A stretch of 64,000 nt of DNA from Onishia taeanensis (GCF_013349955.1 NZ_JABVXC010000003.1:298443-362442), one strand, 5' to 3'; shown: positions 8,327 through 17,366, numbered from the stretch's first letter. The notes: generated by a model from the letters alone, not told the origin. Numbers and translations are program-made.

Positions 8327-9412
8327 TTGACCTCTCAATTGCTGCACTTCACGAAGAAACTGGTACGCCTGTTCACACGGCCGATGAAGAGCGACAAGGG
8401 CCGCGGTGGCGTCATCGTTCAGCCCTATCGCGGCTATGGCTCCCATAAAGAAGCCTTCGTCATGGGGCGGGTCTTTCGTCAGCCAGGTACCGGCAGACGC
8501 TGGGAGGAAGGCGGCACCACGCGAGACCTGGTGGATGTCGCACGACGCATCATTCGTCGCGGTGTGCGTGATGCGCGCATCATCATGCGCCTTGGCGATG
8601 CCAAAACCATCGTCACTACCGATCGGGACGGCTACTTTTACGCCCACATCGACATCAATCATTCCTTGCCCACCGACAAGGTCTGGCATACCGCCAGCCT
8701 GGAGGTACTCTCAGAAAAAGACGCCATCAGCACCCAGACGCAGGTCTATATTCCGCCAGCCAACGCCGACCTCATCGTGATCAGCGATATCGACGACACG
8801 GTGATGTACACCGGCGTCACCAACAAGCTAAAGATGCTCTACCGGCTGTTCATGGAAAAAGCCCAGCGACGCACGGCCTTTCCCGGAGTCGCCGCCTTCT
8901 ACCGGGCGCTCTACGGGGGAGTCGAAGGCAACCGCAAGCGTCCGATGCTCTACGTGTCGCGAGGCCCCTGGTGCATCTACGAAATGCTCGACCTGTTCTT
9001 CAACCTCAACCGGATACCGGTGGGGCCGATCCTGTTCCTGCGCGAATGGGGGCTACGCCTTTCGCGCCCTTGGCCACGCAAGGCCGAAGACCACAAGTCG
9101 GACGTCATTCGCAACATGCTGTCGCTCTACGCCGACCTGCCGTTCATTCTCATCGGGGATAGCGGTCAGCGGGACCCCGAGGTCTACACCGAGATCGTCA
9201 AGGAGCACCCCGAGCGAGTGTTGGCGATATACATCCGCAAGGTGGAAAACGATCCCAAACGCGATGCCGCCATTGAACGGCTGGCCGCCGAGGTCAGCCA
9301 TACCGGCTGCAAGCTGGTACTCGCCGACAGCAGCCTGAGCATGGCCGAGCATGCTAAGACGCACGGCTATATCTCCGCTGAAGGGCTAGCAGCCGTTCGC
9401 GAAGATCAATGA
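8327..9412 (+). CDS. App1-like phosphatidate phosphatase domain protein
   Basis: A ~361-residue protein with the App1 (DUF2183) catalytic core. The HAD-like motif DIDDTV(M) near residue 150 in VISDIDDTVMYTGVT supplies the catalytic aspartates, with LYVSRGPWCIYE, RKAEDHKSDVI and FILIGDSGQRDPEVY as the later HAD motifs. Yeast App1 is a Mg2+-dependent phosphatidate phosphatase; bacterial members are uncharacterised. An N-terminal beta-rich domain contains VQPYRGYGS. The start is uncertain: a TTG at 8327 has GTGAGG 6 nt upstream, while ATG 8384 has none; the frame is open back to 8267. Confidence 0.8.
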   Translation: MTSQLLHFTKKLVRLFTRPMKSDKGRGGVIVQPYRGYGSHKEAFVMGRVFRQPGTGRRWEEGGTTRDLVDVARRIIRRGVRDARIIMRLGDAKTIVTTDRDGYFYAHIDINHSLPTDKVWHTASLEVLSEKDAISTQTQVYIPPANADLIVISDIDDTVMYTGVTNKLKMLYRLFMEKAQRRTAFPGVAAFYRALYGGVEGNRKRPMLYVSRGPWCIYEMLDLFFNLNRIPVGPILFLREWGLRLSRPWPRKAEDHKSDVIRNMLSLYADLPFILIGDSGQRDPEVYTEIVKEHPERVLAIYIRKVENDPKRDAAIERLAAEVSHTGCKLVLADSSLSMAEHAKTHGYISAEGLAAVREDQ

Positions 9413-9590
9413 CGGCGTACCCGTTACCGTCCTGCCAACGCGGCTCATTGCCATGGTGTAGGTGCCCAGGTGCTTAGATGATCAGTTGCTTTTCGCCGCC
9501 AGTAGGGCCTGATGCAAGCTTGGGAGTGTGCTCAGAGTGCCCGCCGAGAATGTCATGTATCTGTCTGGGTAATAGCGGACTTGGCCCGGG

Positions 9591-10004
9591 TTAGCCAAAG
9601 GCGGCGCTCAGATCAGGCTTCATGGTCGGACAAAACCGCGCAAGCCCCCATGCCAGGGCGATGCCCGCGAAGGTCAGGCCAACCGGCGACCAGCTGAACG
9701 CCACCCCAGAAGAGAAATACAGCAACAAGAAGAACACTCCCATCACGCCGCCACCCAGCATTCGGCCGAACTTCACGCCGGTGATCAATACGCTTGCCAG
9801 CACCCCGGCACAGGGAATCAACACGCTGGACAGGTCAATAACGACGTCCTTGCCGCTTGCGGCGATGTTAGGCAACACCCAGCGTGCCACCGCTTCCCAG
9901 ACAACCAGATAGAGGGCCGCCGGCGCAGCGAAACCGCCGAGCAGGCGCAGCATGGTCCGGGCAGTCTCGTCGCTACCGGGCTTGGAAGATGGAGGGCTAG
10001 GCAT
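9591..10004 (-). CDS. Small membrane protein, unknown function
   Basis: A 137-residue protein I do not recognise. It has about four hydrophobic helices (APAALYLVVWEAVARWVL, LIPCAGVLASVLITGVKFG, MLGGGVMGVFFLLLYFSSGVA, GLTFAGIALAWGLARF) after a short polar N terminus. The start at 10004 has AGGACG upstream. It stands alone between the App1 gene and the DksA-like gene, transcribed leftwards. Codon use and GC match the neighbours, so it is probably a resident gene. Confidence 0.6.
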   Translation of the reverse strand: MPSPPSSKPGSDETARTMLRLLGGFAAPAALYLVVWEAVARWVLPNIAASGKDVVIDLSSVLIPCAGVLASVLITGVKFGRMLGGGVMGVFFLLLYFSSGVAFSWSPVGLTFAGIALAWGLARFCPTMKPDLSAAFG

Positions 10005-10135
10005 AGGAGGCGTCCTGAAGAAGTTGAAACCAAAGCGCGAGCAACATTCTTGTCAGCAACGCGACCAGAAATGCGACTACGATCATAGAACGCTATTGAA
10101 TCATTGGCGCCATGCCGTTGCCCAGCCGCAGCGCG

Positions 10136-10477
10136 CTATTCGGCGCAGCCGATGCACTTCAGGGTGACGTAGTTCAGCTCCAGCCGCTTGGGCGCGATGT
10201 ACTCACCACATTCGATGCATTCACCGAAGCAGTCGTCATCGATGCGCGTGAGCGCCAGGTCAATGAAGCGAATCGCCGCCTCACGGCGCCGCTGGGCAGC
10301 CTGCGCCATGGCCTGTGTCTGCAACGCATCCATCCGCGTCAGTCGCCCGGTACTGGTCTGGTCAAGCGCCACCGTATTACGGCTATCGGCACTGGCCTCG
10401 CTCTCCTCCACCAGCTGCTGGCGCTGTTCCAGCAAGCGACGCCGCACGTCGTCCATGTCGAGCTCGGGATGATTCAT
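10136..10477 (-). CDS. DksA/TraR family C4 zinc-finger protein
   Basis: A 113-residue protein with a long N-terminal helical region and a C-terminal four-cysteine zinc finger: C87-x2-C90 (GECIECG) and C108-x2-C111 (KCIGC). This is the TraR/YbiI-like short branch of the DksA family, whose members bind the RNA polymerase secondary channel and change promoter response. It lacks the full coiled-coil length of DksA proper (about 150 residues). AGGAGG precedes the ATG. Directly upstream on its mRNA lie eleven copies of a 7-bp repeat, so its expression could vary with repeat number. Confidence 0.82.
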   Translation of the reverse strand: MNHPELDMDDVRRRLLEQRQQLVEESEASADSRNTVALDQTSTGRLTRMDALQTQAMAQAAQRRREAAIRFIDLALTRIDDDCFGECIECGEYIAPKRLELNYVTLKCIGCAE

Positions 10478-10500
10478 TAACGCCTCCTGGTGATGGCCTC

Positions 10501-10577
10501 GGGCTTCGGGCTTCGGGCTTCGGGCTTCGGGCTTCGGGCTTCGGGCTTCGGGCTTCGGGCTTCGGGCTTCGGGCTTC
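10501..10577. repeat. Perfect tandem heptamer (GGGCTTC) x 11
   Basis: Eleven exact, uninterrupted copies of a 7-bp unit, read as GAAGCCC on the minus strand. The array ends 23 bp upstream of the DksA/TraR-like start codon and sits in its leader or promoter region. The unit is not a multiple of three and the array is perfect, both typical of slippage-prone loci. Confidence 0.95.
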
Positions 10578-10692
10578 TAGAGGTAACGCTCCACGCGACC
10601 CTCGCTGGCCGGGGCCTGTCATCGCCGAGCGCCTGGTAGGACAATCCGCCGCATAGCGGATCGCTTGCCCGGCATACTGGATTCTCCATAAA

Positions 10693-11037
10693 ATGCTCCA
10701 CATGACTATTTCACGCCCGTTTTTACTCATGATCATCGTCCCTGTGATCGGCATCATTGCCCTCGCGGCATTGATCTTTGGCGGCCAAGCCATATCCGAC
10801 GACAGCGTGGATGGCGAAATCCAGCAGGCGCTGGCCACCTCTCTCGACACCTCCAGCGCGATCGAGCTGCAGAACCTGCAAGAGGTGCAGTACGGCTATG
10901 GCATCTGCGGCGCCTACAAGACGGCAGACGGCAACGGCTTTTCTTCCTTTTTCTACGATACCAACCGTAAGCGCCTCACGCTGGACGTGAACTCGCGCGA
11001 ATACACTTCGAACTGTGGCCTGTCGGCTATCTGCTGA
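10693..11037 (+). CDS. Single-pass membrane-anchored protein, unknown function
   Basis: A 114-residue protein I do not recognise. A single hydrophobic segment at ~6-32 (FLLMIIVPVIGIIALAALIFG) would anchor it with the C terminus outside. The outer part has an IELQNLQEVQYGYGICGAYKT region and ends NCGLSAIC, with three cysteines that could pair in the periplasm. An ATG at 10702 is an alternative start. The ribosome site is weak. It precedes the PCuAC gene by 156 bp with no clear link. Confidence 0.55.
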   Translation: MLHMTISRPFLLMIIVPVIGIIALAALIFGGQAISDDSVDGEIQQALATSLDTSSAIELQNLQEVQYGYGICGAYKTADGNGFSSFFYDTNRKRLTLDVNSREYTSNCGLSAIC

Positions 11038-11193
11038 TCAAGAAGCGAATACCCGGCTTCACGAGATGCACGGCCTGTCTTTTCCGGCCTGTCGGCCCGT
11101 CCAGTGGTCGATCAGGCCTGGATCGGGAAGCCCTCCTGAAACGCCGAATCATCATGGCACGGCGTTGACACCACCCGAGCGGAGAACACCCTG

Positions 11194-11664
11194 ATGGTGA
11201 ACAAGCTGAGAATCGGTGCGATGACGCGGGCACGTGGCAAGTGGGCCTGCGGGCTATTGGCACTCCTGCTGACTGGCGGCATGGCACAGGCACAAGATCT
11301 TTCCCTCAAGGATGCTCGGCTCAGCCTTCTGCCGGGCGATATGCCAGGTGCTGGCTACTTCAGCCTGCATAACGACAGCCCTGAAAACGTCACGCTGGTG
11401 GGGGCTCAGAGCGATGCCTTCAAGAATACCGAGATTCACATGAGCATGGAAAAGGACGGGATGGCCAGCATGCACGCCGTGCCGGAAATCGATATTGCCG
11501 CCGGGGAACGCTTCGAATTTGCGCCGAAAGGCTATCACCTCATGTTCATGCACCGCGTCGCCCCCCTGGAAGTGGGTGACGATATCGAGGTGGTGCTACG
11601 CTTCGCCGATGGCCAGCAGTTGCCTGCCATCTTTGAGGTCGTTTCCCCCGCGGCCATGCACTGA
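11194..11664 (+). CDS. Periplasmic copper chaperone PCu(A)C
   Basis: A 156-residue protein with a Sec signal peptide (LLALLLTGGMAQAQ, cleavage near residue 34) and the PCuAC fold. The copper site motif is visible as H(x)M(x10)M..HxM: HMSMEKDGMASM followed later by YHLMFMHR. Family members capture Cu(I) in the periplasm and pass it to SCO proteins or directly to the CuA/CuB sites of oxidases. The next gene is an SCO protein 21 bp downstream, so the two form a copper-delivery operon. It probably serves a heme-copper oxidase, though no cox operon lies beside it. Confidence 0.9.
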   Translation: MVNKLRIGAMTRARGKWACGLLALLLTGGMAQAQDLSLKDARLSLLPGDMPGAGYFSLHNDSPENVTLVGAQSDAFKNTEIHMSMEKDGMASMHAVPEIDIAAGERFEFAPKGYHLMFMHRVAPLEVGDDIEVVLRFADGQQLPAIFEVVSPAAMH

Positions 11665-11685
11665 CCACCGTCCAGGAGCCTCCCG

Positions 11686-12264
11686 ATGCTCAAATGGCTT
11701 TCTCCGATCTTCCTGTCAGTGTTGCTGGCGGGTTGCGAAGACCCGAACTGGCACACCTCGGATATCTCCGACATCATGCCTGAGCTCGATTTGAGCTTGA
11801 TGAACGAAAACGGTCAGCAGGTCGAAGAAGACGCCTACATCGGCAAGACCACCCTGCTCTATTTCGGCTATACGCACTGTCCGGATGTATGCCCCACCTC
11901 CCTGGCGCGGATGACGGCTGCCATCAAGAAGCTCGATGAACCCGCTCGCGACGATATACAGGTGTTGTTCGTTTCCGTGGACCCGGAGCGCGATACTCCA
12001 GCGAGACTACGACAGTACACTGACGTGTTCGGGCCACAGTTTATCGGCCTTACCGGCAGCACCGCACAGCTCGATGCGCTGACCAACCGCTACCGTGTCA
12101 GCTACGGCTACGGTGAAAAAGACGAAAACGGTAACTATGATGTCTCCCACTCAAGCGGCATCTTCGTCTTCAACGAGCAAGGCGACGCTCGCCTGCTGAT
12201 GCGCAACAGTGATCCGATCCCTTCGATGGTCAGCGACCTCCAGCGCCTGATGGAGCGAGGCTAA
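11686..12264 (+). CDS. SCO family copper-binding/thioredoxin-fold lipoprotein
   Basis: A 192-residue protein with a lipobox (LLAGC17) and a thioredoxin-like domain carrying the SCO copper motif C65-P-D-V-C69-P and the distal histidine H155 (DVSHSSG). These proteins bind Cu(I)/Cu(II) and help assemble the CuA centre of cytochrome c oxidase, or act as thiol-disulfide reductases for it. AGGAG precedes the ATG. It follows the PCuAC gene, its usual partner. SCO proteins are normally tied to CuA-type oxidases, while the window's own oxidase (cyo) lacks CuA, so the target probably lies elsewhere. Confidence 0.92.
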   Translation: MLKWLSPIFLSVLLAGCEDPNWHTSDISDIMPELDLSLMNENGQQVEEDAYIGKTTLLYFGYTHCPDVCPTSLARMTAAIKKLDEPARDDIQVLFVSVDPERDTPARLRQYTDVFGPQFIGLTGSTAQLDALTNRYRVSYGYGEKDENGNYDVSHSSGIFVFNEQGDARLLMRNSDPIPSMVSDLQRLMERG

Positions 12265-12588
12265 AGGGTTCAAAAATGCGTCACCAGGAGTGAGAAAGCG
12301 ACGCCAGGGATAATTAGGCATCAAGGCGATGTAGGGTCTCTCGTTGCGTTGCTCTAGGCCGCCTTTAGCTTGGCACGCATGATCACGACCAGACCCTGCA
12401 TGGATTCCACAACAAAAAAAAGGCAGAAGCGTCGCCGCTGCTGCCGGATAGTCGAATTTTGTCCACCACGTTTTACATTAGGTCATTCTGCGCTCCACCG
12501 CCAGCATCGCTTGGGCCGAGACGGACTTCCGTTAGCCGCCTAGCGGTCGTAACCTGCGGTCTCTCCCCTGCCGACACAAGGATGCTGG
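12265..12588. other. Intergenic region between SCO and EamA genes
   Basis: About 324 bp with no convincing gene. It contains an A-rich run at ~12413-12422 and a locally AT-richer stretch around 12450-12490 that could hold the promoter of the EamA gene. I see no strong terminator hairpin after the SCO stop. Confidence 0.45.
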
Positions 12589-13479
12589 ATGTCACCCGCC
12601 GATACGCTTCGCCTGGTCCTGCTCTCTAGCCTATGGGGCATGTCGTTCATCTTCATGCGGGTCGCAGTGCCGGAATTCGGTCCGGTGCCATTGATTCTGG
12701 TGCGCATGGGCGTGGGGGCTCTACTGTTGGTGCCGCTGCTGCTGGGGGTGGGCTACCTGAAGCTGGTGTGGGACAACAAGGGCCGCTTGCTATTGCTGGG
12801 CCTTGTGAATCATGTATTGCCGTTCTGCCTGCTGGCCCTGGCCACGACTCGGCTGGAGGCCGGCTTCACCTCATTGATCAACGCCACCACGCCGATCTTC
12901 ACCGCCCTGCTGGGCGCGCTGTTCTTCACCACGCCCGTGCAGCGCCAGCAATACCTCGGCCTGGCCCTAGCCTTGTTCGGTGTTTACGTGCTCTCGGCGA
13001 ATCGGCTGGATTTCGCCCTGGGCGGCGACGGCTGGTTCATCCTCTCGGCCGTGGGGGCGACCTTCTGCTATGGCATCGCCTCCAACTATTCGAAGACCTA
13101 TCTGTCACACCTTCCGGTGCGCGTGCTGGCGGCGGGCAGTACCGCCATGTCGGCGCTGATACTGCTGGTGCCCGGGCTGCTGCTGTGGCCAACGGAGCCG
13201 ATCAGCGCCGTGGCCTGGGGCAACGGCCTGGCACTGGCAGCCTTCAGCACCACGTTGGCCTTCCTGTTGTATTTCGGCCTGCTATCGAGTGCCGGGGCCA
13301 CCGCGACGTCGACCGTCACCTTCCTGGTGCCGGTCAGTGCGCTGCTATGGGGCTATCTGTTGCTGAACGAGGTACTCAGCCTGCAAATACTGGTCGGCAT
13401 GGCGATCACGCTGATCGGCACCGCCATTGCGACACGAATGCTCCGCTGGAAGCGTCCCGCTATCCCGCAAAAGCCGTGA
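12589..13479 (+). CDS. EamA/DMT family transporter
   Basis: A 296-residue inner-membrane protein with ten predicted helices in two EamA repeats, starting SPADTLRLVLLSSLWGMSFIFMRVAVPEFGPV, the standard drug/metabolite transporter opening. Probably exports a small metabolite or amino acid; substrate unknown. ATG 12589 has AAGGA upstream. A second, clearly related EamA gene (28567-29493) with the same opening pattern occurs later in the window, so these are paralogues. Confidence 0.87.
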   Translation: MSPADTLRLVLLSSLWGMSFIFMRVAVPEFGPVPLILVRMGVGALLLVPLLLGVGYLKLVWDNKGRLLLLGLVNHVLPFCLLALATTRLEAGFTSLINATTPIFTALLGALFFTTPVQRQQYLGLALALFGVYVLSANRLDFALGGDGWFILSAVGATFCYGIASNYSKTYLSHLPVRVLAAGSTAMSALILLVPGLLLWPTEPISAVAWGNGLALAAFSTTLAFLLYFGLLSSAGATATSTVTFLVPVSALLWGYLLLNEVLSLQILVGMAITLIGTAIATRMLRWKRPAIPQKP

Positions 13480-13531
13480 TCGACAACGACCTGGCATAGC
13501 CTGGCAAGCATAAATGCTCAGAACATGAAAA

Positions 13532-13561
13532 AACGGCCGTGGTGGTATCACCAGGGCCGTT
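13532..13561 (-). terminator. Terminator between EamA gene and enoyl-CoA hydratase
   Basis: Arms AACGGCC and GGCCGTT with an inner GGTG/CACC stem. On the minus strand the hairpin is followed by a run of six T, so it best serves the leftward enoyl-CoA hydratase gene; it may also stop rightward transcripts. Confidence 0.75.
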
Positions 13562-13585
13562 AACGGTTGCAGAGAGGCCTGCTGA

Positions 13586-14359
13586 CTAGAAACTTGGCTT
13601 GCGCTTCTCGAGGAAGGCCGTCATGCCTTCGCTCTGCTCGCTACCGGCAAAGCCCAGCGCAAACAGGCTGGTTTCCAGTGCCAGGGCGCTGTCGAGATCC
13701 TGGTCCATGCCGTCATGCACGGCCTGCTTGGCGCTGCGCACGGCCTGCGGGCCGTTACCGGCGAGCTGCTTGGCGAGTGTTTGGGCGTATTGATCGAGCT
13801 CGGCCTGGGGCATCACCTGGTTGACCAGGCCGATGCGCAGGGCTTCCTCGGCATCGATCTTGCGCCCGGTGGTCACCAGATCCAGTGCCATGGCAGGGCC
13901 GACCCGGCGCGGCAGGCGCTGGGTGCCACCGAAGCCGGGAATCACGCCGAGCAACACTTCGGGTTGGCCGAACACAGCGTTGTCGCTGGCCACCGCCCAG
14001 TCACAGGCCAGCGCCAGCTCGCAGCCGCCGCCCAGGCAGAAGCCGTTGACCAGTGCGACCACCGGCACCGGCAGACGCTCCAGTCGCTTGATGGTGGTCA
14101 GCGCCTGGCTGGCAAAGGCACGAGCTTCGTCAGGGGTCTTGTCACGCATCTCGCCTATATCGGCACCGGCCACAAAGGCCTTCTCACCCTCGCCGGTAAT
14201 CAGTACCGCGCGCAGATCATCGCGAGCTTCCAGGTCATCGAGAATGCTGGCAAGCTCACTGAGCAACGCCGAATTGAGGGCATTGAGGGCCTTGGGGCGG
14301 TTCATGGTCAGGCGAGCAATACCGGCGTCGATGGTCAGATGGATCGGTGCGTCGTTCAT
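13586..14359 (-). CDS. Enoyl-CoA hydratase (crotonase)
   Basis: A 257-residue crotonase-fold enzyme. Seen: AFVAGADIGEM near residue 65 (the first oxyanion-hole segment), NGFCLGGGCELALACDWAVA at ~107-127 with the catalytic-loop glycines, and PEVLLGVIPGFGGTQRL with the second catalytic Glu region. It hydrates trans-2-enoyl-CoA to 3-hydroxyacyl-CoA in beta-oxidation or butanoate metabolism. AGGAG precedes the ATG. The next genes upstream encode a 3-hydroxybutyryl-CoA dehydrogenase and an acyl-CoA dehydrogenase, all leftward, giving three successive beta-oxidation steps. Confidence 0.92.
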   Translation of the reverse strand: MNDAPIHLTIDAGIARLTMNRPKALNALNSALLSELASILDDLEARDDLRAVLITGEGEKAFVAGADIGEMRDKTPDEARAFASQALTTIKRLERLPVPVVALVNGFCLGGGCELALACDWAVASDNAVFGQPEVLLGVIPGFGGTQRLPRRVGPAMALDLVTTGRKIDAEEALRIGLVNQVMPQAELDQYAQTLAKQLAGNGPQAVRSAKQAVHDGMDQDLDSALALETSLFALGFAGSEQSEGMTAFLEKRKPSF

Positions 14360-14557
14360 GATGACTCCTGTGTGCTAGGGCTCGCCCCCGGACACCGAGG
14401 GCCGATGCTTGCCAACCTAGCAAGCGCTCGGTTGGCAAACGATTCCACCTTTGTCTTGATCAGTTTTTGAACAAGCCTTGAACAAGCGAAAAACCGGAAA
14501 CTGAAGACCACACGCTATGCCGACCTCAGGGGCCGGCAAACGGGCATCAGTAGCATC

Positions 14558-15406
14558 CTAGTCGTAGACGTGGAAACCGCGACCGCTCTTGCGGCCCAGG
14601 TAACCCGCGGCCACCATCCGCTTGAGCAACGGGCAGGGGCGATACTTGGGATCGCCAAAGCCCTCCTGCAGTACCTCCATGATGGCCAGGCATACATCCA
14701 GCCCGATCAAGTCGGCGAGTTTCAGCGGGCCCATGGGATGCGCAGCACCGAGCTGCATGGCCTCGTCGATGGCCTCTGGGCTGGCAGCGCCCTCCTGCAC
14801 CAGGAAGGCGGCCTCGTTGATCATTGGCACCAGCAGGCGATTGACCGCAAACCCCGGCGAGTCGGCGATGGCCACCGGCGTCTTGCCTAGCGCCTCGGTC
14901 AACTGCTCGATCCTGGCGACGGTAGCGTCACTGGTCTGCTCGGCGCGAATCACCTCGACCAGTCCCAATACCGGCACCGGGTTGAAGAAGTGCATCCCCA
15001 CTACCCGCTCCGGACGCTCGCAGACCGCCGCGAGACGCGTAAGCGACAGCGAGGAGGTGTTCGAGGCGAGAATCGCCTCATGGTTCACATGGCTCAGTTC
15101 GCTGAAAAGCGTTTCCTTTAGCGCCGGGTCTTCCGGGGCAGCTTCGATGATGACTTCGCGATCACGCAGACTGTCGAGACTGGTGGTCAGGGTGAGGCGT
15201 TCGAGCGCCGACTGGCGGTCATCGGCGCTTAGCTTGTCCTTGTCGACCAGCCGGGCCAGGCCTTTGCCGATCTTCTCCTTGGCATTTGCCAGGGCATCAT
15301 CGCTGACATCGTAAAGCGCAACCTGATGGTGACTGGTGATCAGCACCTGGGCGATGCCCTGGCCCATGGTGCCGGCGCCGACGACGCCAATGCGGGAAAT
15401 GCTCAT
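14558..15406 (-). CDS. 3-hydroxybutyryl-CoA dehydrogenase
   Basis: A 282-residue 3-hydroxyacyl-CoA dehydrogenase. N-terminal Rossmann motif GVVGAGTMGQGIAQ (residues ~7-20), the catalytic region with S/H/N residues (ASNTSSLS, then GMHFFNPVPVLGLVEVI), and the C-terminal dimer domain (GFAVNRLLVPMINEA). Length and HFFNPVP fit the single-domain PaaH/Hbd type. It oxidises (S)-3-hydroxybutyryl-CoA with NAD(P). I chose ATG 15406; the frame extends to 15442 without a better start. It lies between the acyl-CoA dehydrogenase and enoyl-CoA hydratase genes. Confidence 0.93.
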   Translation of the reverse strand: MSISRIGVVGAGTMGQGIAQVLITSHHQVALYDVSDDALANAKEKIGKGLARLVDKDKLSADDRQSALERLTLTTSLDSLRDREVIIEAAPEDPALKETLFSELSHVNHEAILASNTSSLSLTRLAAVCERPERVVGMHFFNPVPVLGLVEVIRAEQTSDATVARIEQLTEALGKTPVAIADSPGFAVNRLLVPMINEAAFLVQEGAASPEAIDEAMQLGAAHPMGPLKLADLIGLDVCLAIMEVLQEGFGDPKYRPCPLLKRMVAAGYLGRKSGRGFHVYD

Positions 15407-15557
15407 ATCGAGAGTCTCCGGATATCGCCCCGCGGGCAGCAATCGCTAGCCGCAGGGCCGACGAGAACGAGAAGCCGGGCGATGCGTCTCACGTCGCCCA
15501 GTCTCGTCTAGCCTACCTTGCTCGAGAAAATGCTGCAGTGCCAAATATTGCAGATGC

Positions 15558-17366
15558 TCAGTGATCGATTCCTACCGCCGCCAGGCTCTCGAGCCACGCC
15601 TCGATCACCGCACGATTGGCCTGCCCCACCGGTAACCATTGGCGCAGGGCGAAGTCGGCACTCGCCAACTTGCCACGATAGAAGGCCTGATCATCAGTCC
15701 CCTCAGCGAGCGCGGCCTCAGCGACCAGTGCCGCGCGTCCCATCTGCCAGGCGCACAGCACATGTCCCGCCAGCTGCAGGAAGGGGGTCGCAAAGGCCTG
15801 AACGGCATCCGCGCCCTGAGCCGGATCACGACCGGCGGCCAACACGACTGACATGGCGGCTCGCAGGTCATCGGCGCCGGCGCTGAGTGCGGCGCCCTGG
15901 GCGCTGAGCGCCAGCTTGTCGGCGAGCTGACCGGCGGTGGCGTCGACCTCATCGAGCAGAGCGGTAAGCGCGGCCCCCTCGTCCCGGGCAAGCTTGCGTC
16001 CAGCGAGATCCAGCGCCTGAATGCCGTTGGTGCCCTCATAGATCGGTGCGATGCGGGCGTCGCGCCATAGCTGGGCGGCACCGGTCTCTTCCACATAGCC
16101 CATGCCGCCATGCACCTGTATTCCCAGCGAGGCGATCTCCACGGCTTGGTCAGTAGAGAATGCCTTGACTACCGGGATCAACACATCGACACGCGCCTGA
16201 GCGGCGTCGCGAGTCGCTGCATCGCCGTGATGGCGGGCAATATCCATCTGCGCTGCACAATACAGCGCCAGGGCGCGCAGGGCGTCGGTGCGCGAGCGCA
16301 TCGACAGCAGCATCCGGCGCACGTCGAAGTGATCGATGATCGCGGCCGGCTGACCGCCACGCGACCCCGGCGCTCGGCCCTGACTGCGCTCGGCGGCATA
16401 GGCAAAGGCCTGTTGGGTGGCGCGCTCGGCAACGCCGATGCCCTGGATGCCGACCTTGTGGCGTGCCTCGTTCATCATCGTGAACATGTGGTTCAGCCCG
16501 CGACCGGCCTCACCGACCAGATAGCCAATAGCTCCCTCGCCTTCGCCGAAACTCAGGGTGCAGGTGGGCGAGCCGTGAATGCCCAGCTTGTGCTCGATGG
16601 AGGCACAGGTGACGTCGTTGCGGGCTCCCAGCGCACCCTTGTCATCGACCAGGAACTTGGGTACCAAGAACAGGGAGATGCCCTTGTTGCCCTCGGGGGC
16701 ATCCGGAGTGCGCGCCAGCACCAGATGGACGATGTTCTCGGCCGCCTCGTGCTCGCCCCAGGTGATGTAGATCTTCTGGCCGTGCAGGCGATAGTGATCG
16801 CCGTCGGCAGAGGGGATGGCCCTGGTGCGGACCCGGGACAGGTCCGATCCGGCTTGGGGCTCGGTGAGGTTCATGGTGCCGGTCCAGCCCCCCTCGACCA
16901 GCTTCGGCAGGTAGCGCGCCTTGAGCGCCTCGCTGCCGTGATGCGATAGCGCCTCGATGGCGCCGGCTGTGAGCATCGGACACAGCCCCAGCGCCATATT
17001 GGCACCGTGCAGCATTTCCTGCACCGCACTGGCCGCCACCTCGGGCAGCCCTTGACCACCCAGGGCCTCGGCGACGCCGATGCCGTTCCATCCGCCCTCG
17101 GCATAGGCCTGATAGGCCTCGATGAAGCCATCGGGTACCGTCACGCTGCCATCCGGCTGGCGACGGCAGCCCTGGCGATCACCGGGCAGGTTGAGCGGCG
17201 CCCAGACTTCACCGGCCAGCCGAGCTGCCTCGTCAAGCACGGCATCGAGCAGCTCGGGGCTAGTGTCCTCGAAGCCGGGCAGATCGAGAGAGGTGTGCTC
17301 GAGGAGTTCCTCGAGCACGAAACGGGTGTCGCGCAGCGGAGCGTGATAGGGCGTCATCGCGGGCAT
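15558..17366 (-). CDS. Acyl-CoA dehydrogenase, long (DmdC-like) type
   Basis: A ~602-residue flavoenzyme. The N-terminal and middle acyl-CoA dehydrogenase domains are seen (MNLTEPQAGSD FAD/substrate motif at ~165; KIYITWGEH), the catalytic Glu lies in IAPIYEGTNGIQ at ~430, and a ~120-residue C-terminal extension follows. This architecture is that of the FadE5/DmdC group, which includes 3-methylmercaptopropionyl-CoA dehydrogenase of the DMSP demethylation pathway; substrate cannot be assigned from sequence alone. An ATG at 17357 with AAGAGA upstream is an alternative start. It heads a three-gene leftward fatty-acid oxidation cluster. Confidence 0.88.
   Translation of the reverse strand: MPAMTPYHAPLRDTRFVLEELLEHTSLDLPGFEDTSPELLDAVLDEAARLAGEVWAPLNLPGDRQGCRRQPDGSVTVPDGFIEAYQAYAEGGWNGIGVAEALGGQGLPEVAASAVQEMLHGANMALGLCPMLTAGAIEALSHHGSEALKARYLPKLVEGGWTGTMNLTEPQAGSDLSRVRTRAIPSADGDHYRLHGQKIYITWGEHEAAENIVHLVLARTPDAPEGNKGISLFLVPKFLVDDKGALGARNDVTCASIEHKLGIHGSPTCTLSFGEGEGAIGYLVGEAGRGLNHMFTMMNEARHKVGIQGIGVAERATQQAFAYAAERSQGRAPGSRGGQPAAIIDHFDVRRMLLSMRSRTDALRALALYCAAQMDIARHHGDAATRDAAQARVDVLIPVVKAFSTDQAVEIASLGIQVHGGMGYVEETGAAQLWRDARIAPIYEGTNGIQALDLAGRKLARDEGAALTALLDEVDATAGQLADKLALSAQGAALSAGADDLRAAMSVVLAAGRDPAQGADAVQAFATPFLQLAGHVLCAWQMGRAALVAEAALAEGTDDQAFYRGKLASADFALRQWLPVGQANRAVIEAWLESLAAVGIDH

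Noticed and set aside
10501..10577. Heptamer array as a CRISPR or VNTR-coded protein
   Set aside because: Units are directly adjacent with no spacers and the array lies outside the coding frame of the neighbouring gene.
10383..10850. Minus-strand frame encoding repeated PKPEARS units
   Set aside because: The repeat is the 7-bp array read in frame; the frame overlaps the DksA-like start and a separate gene, so it is not a protein.
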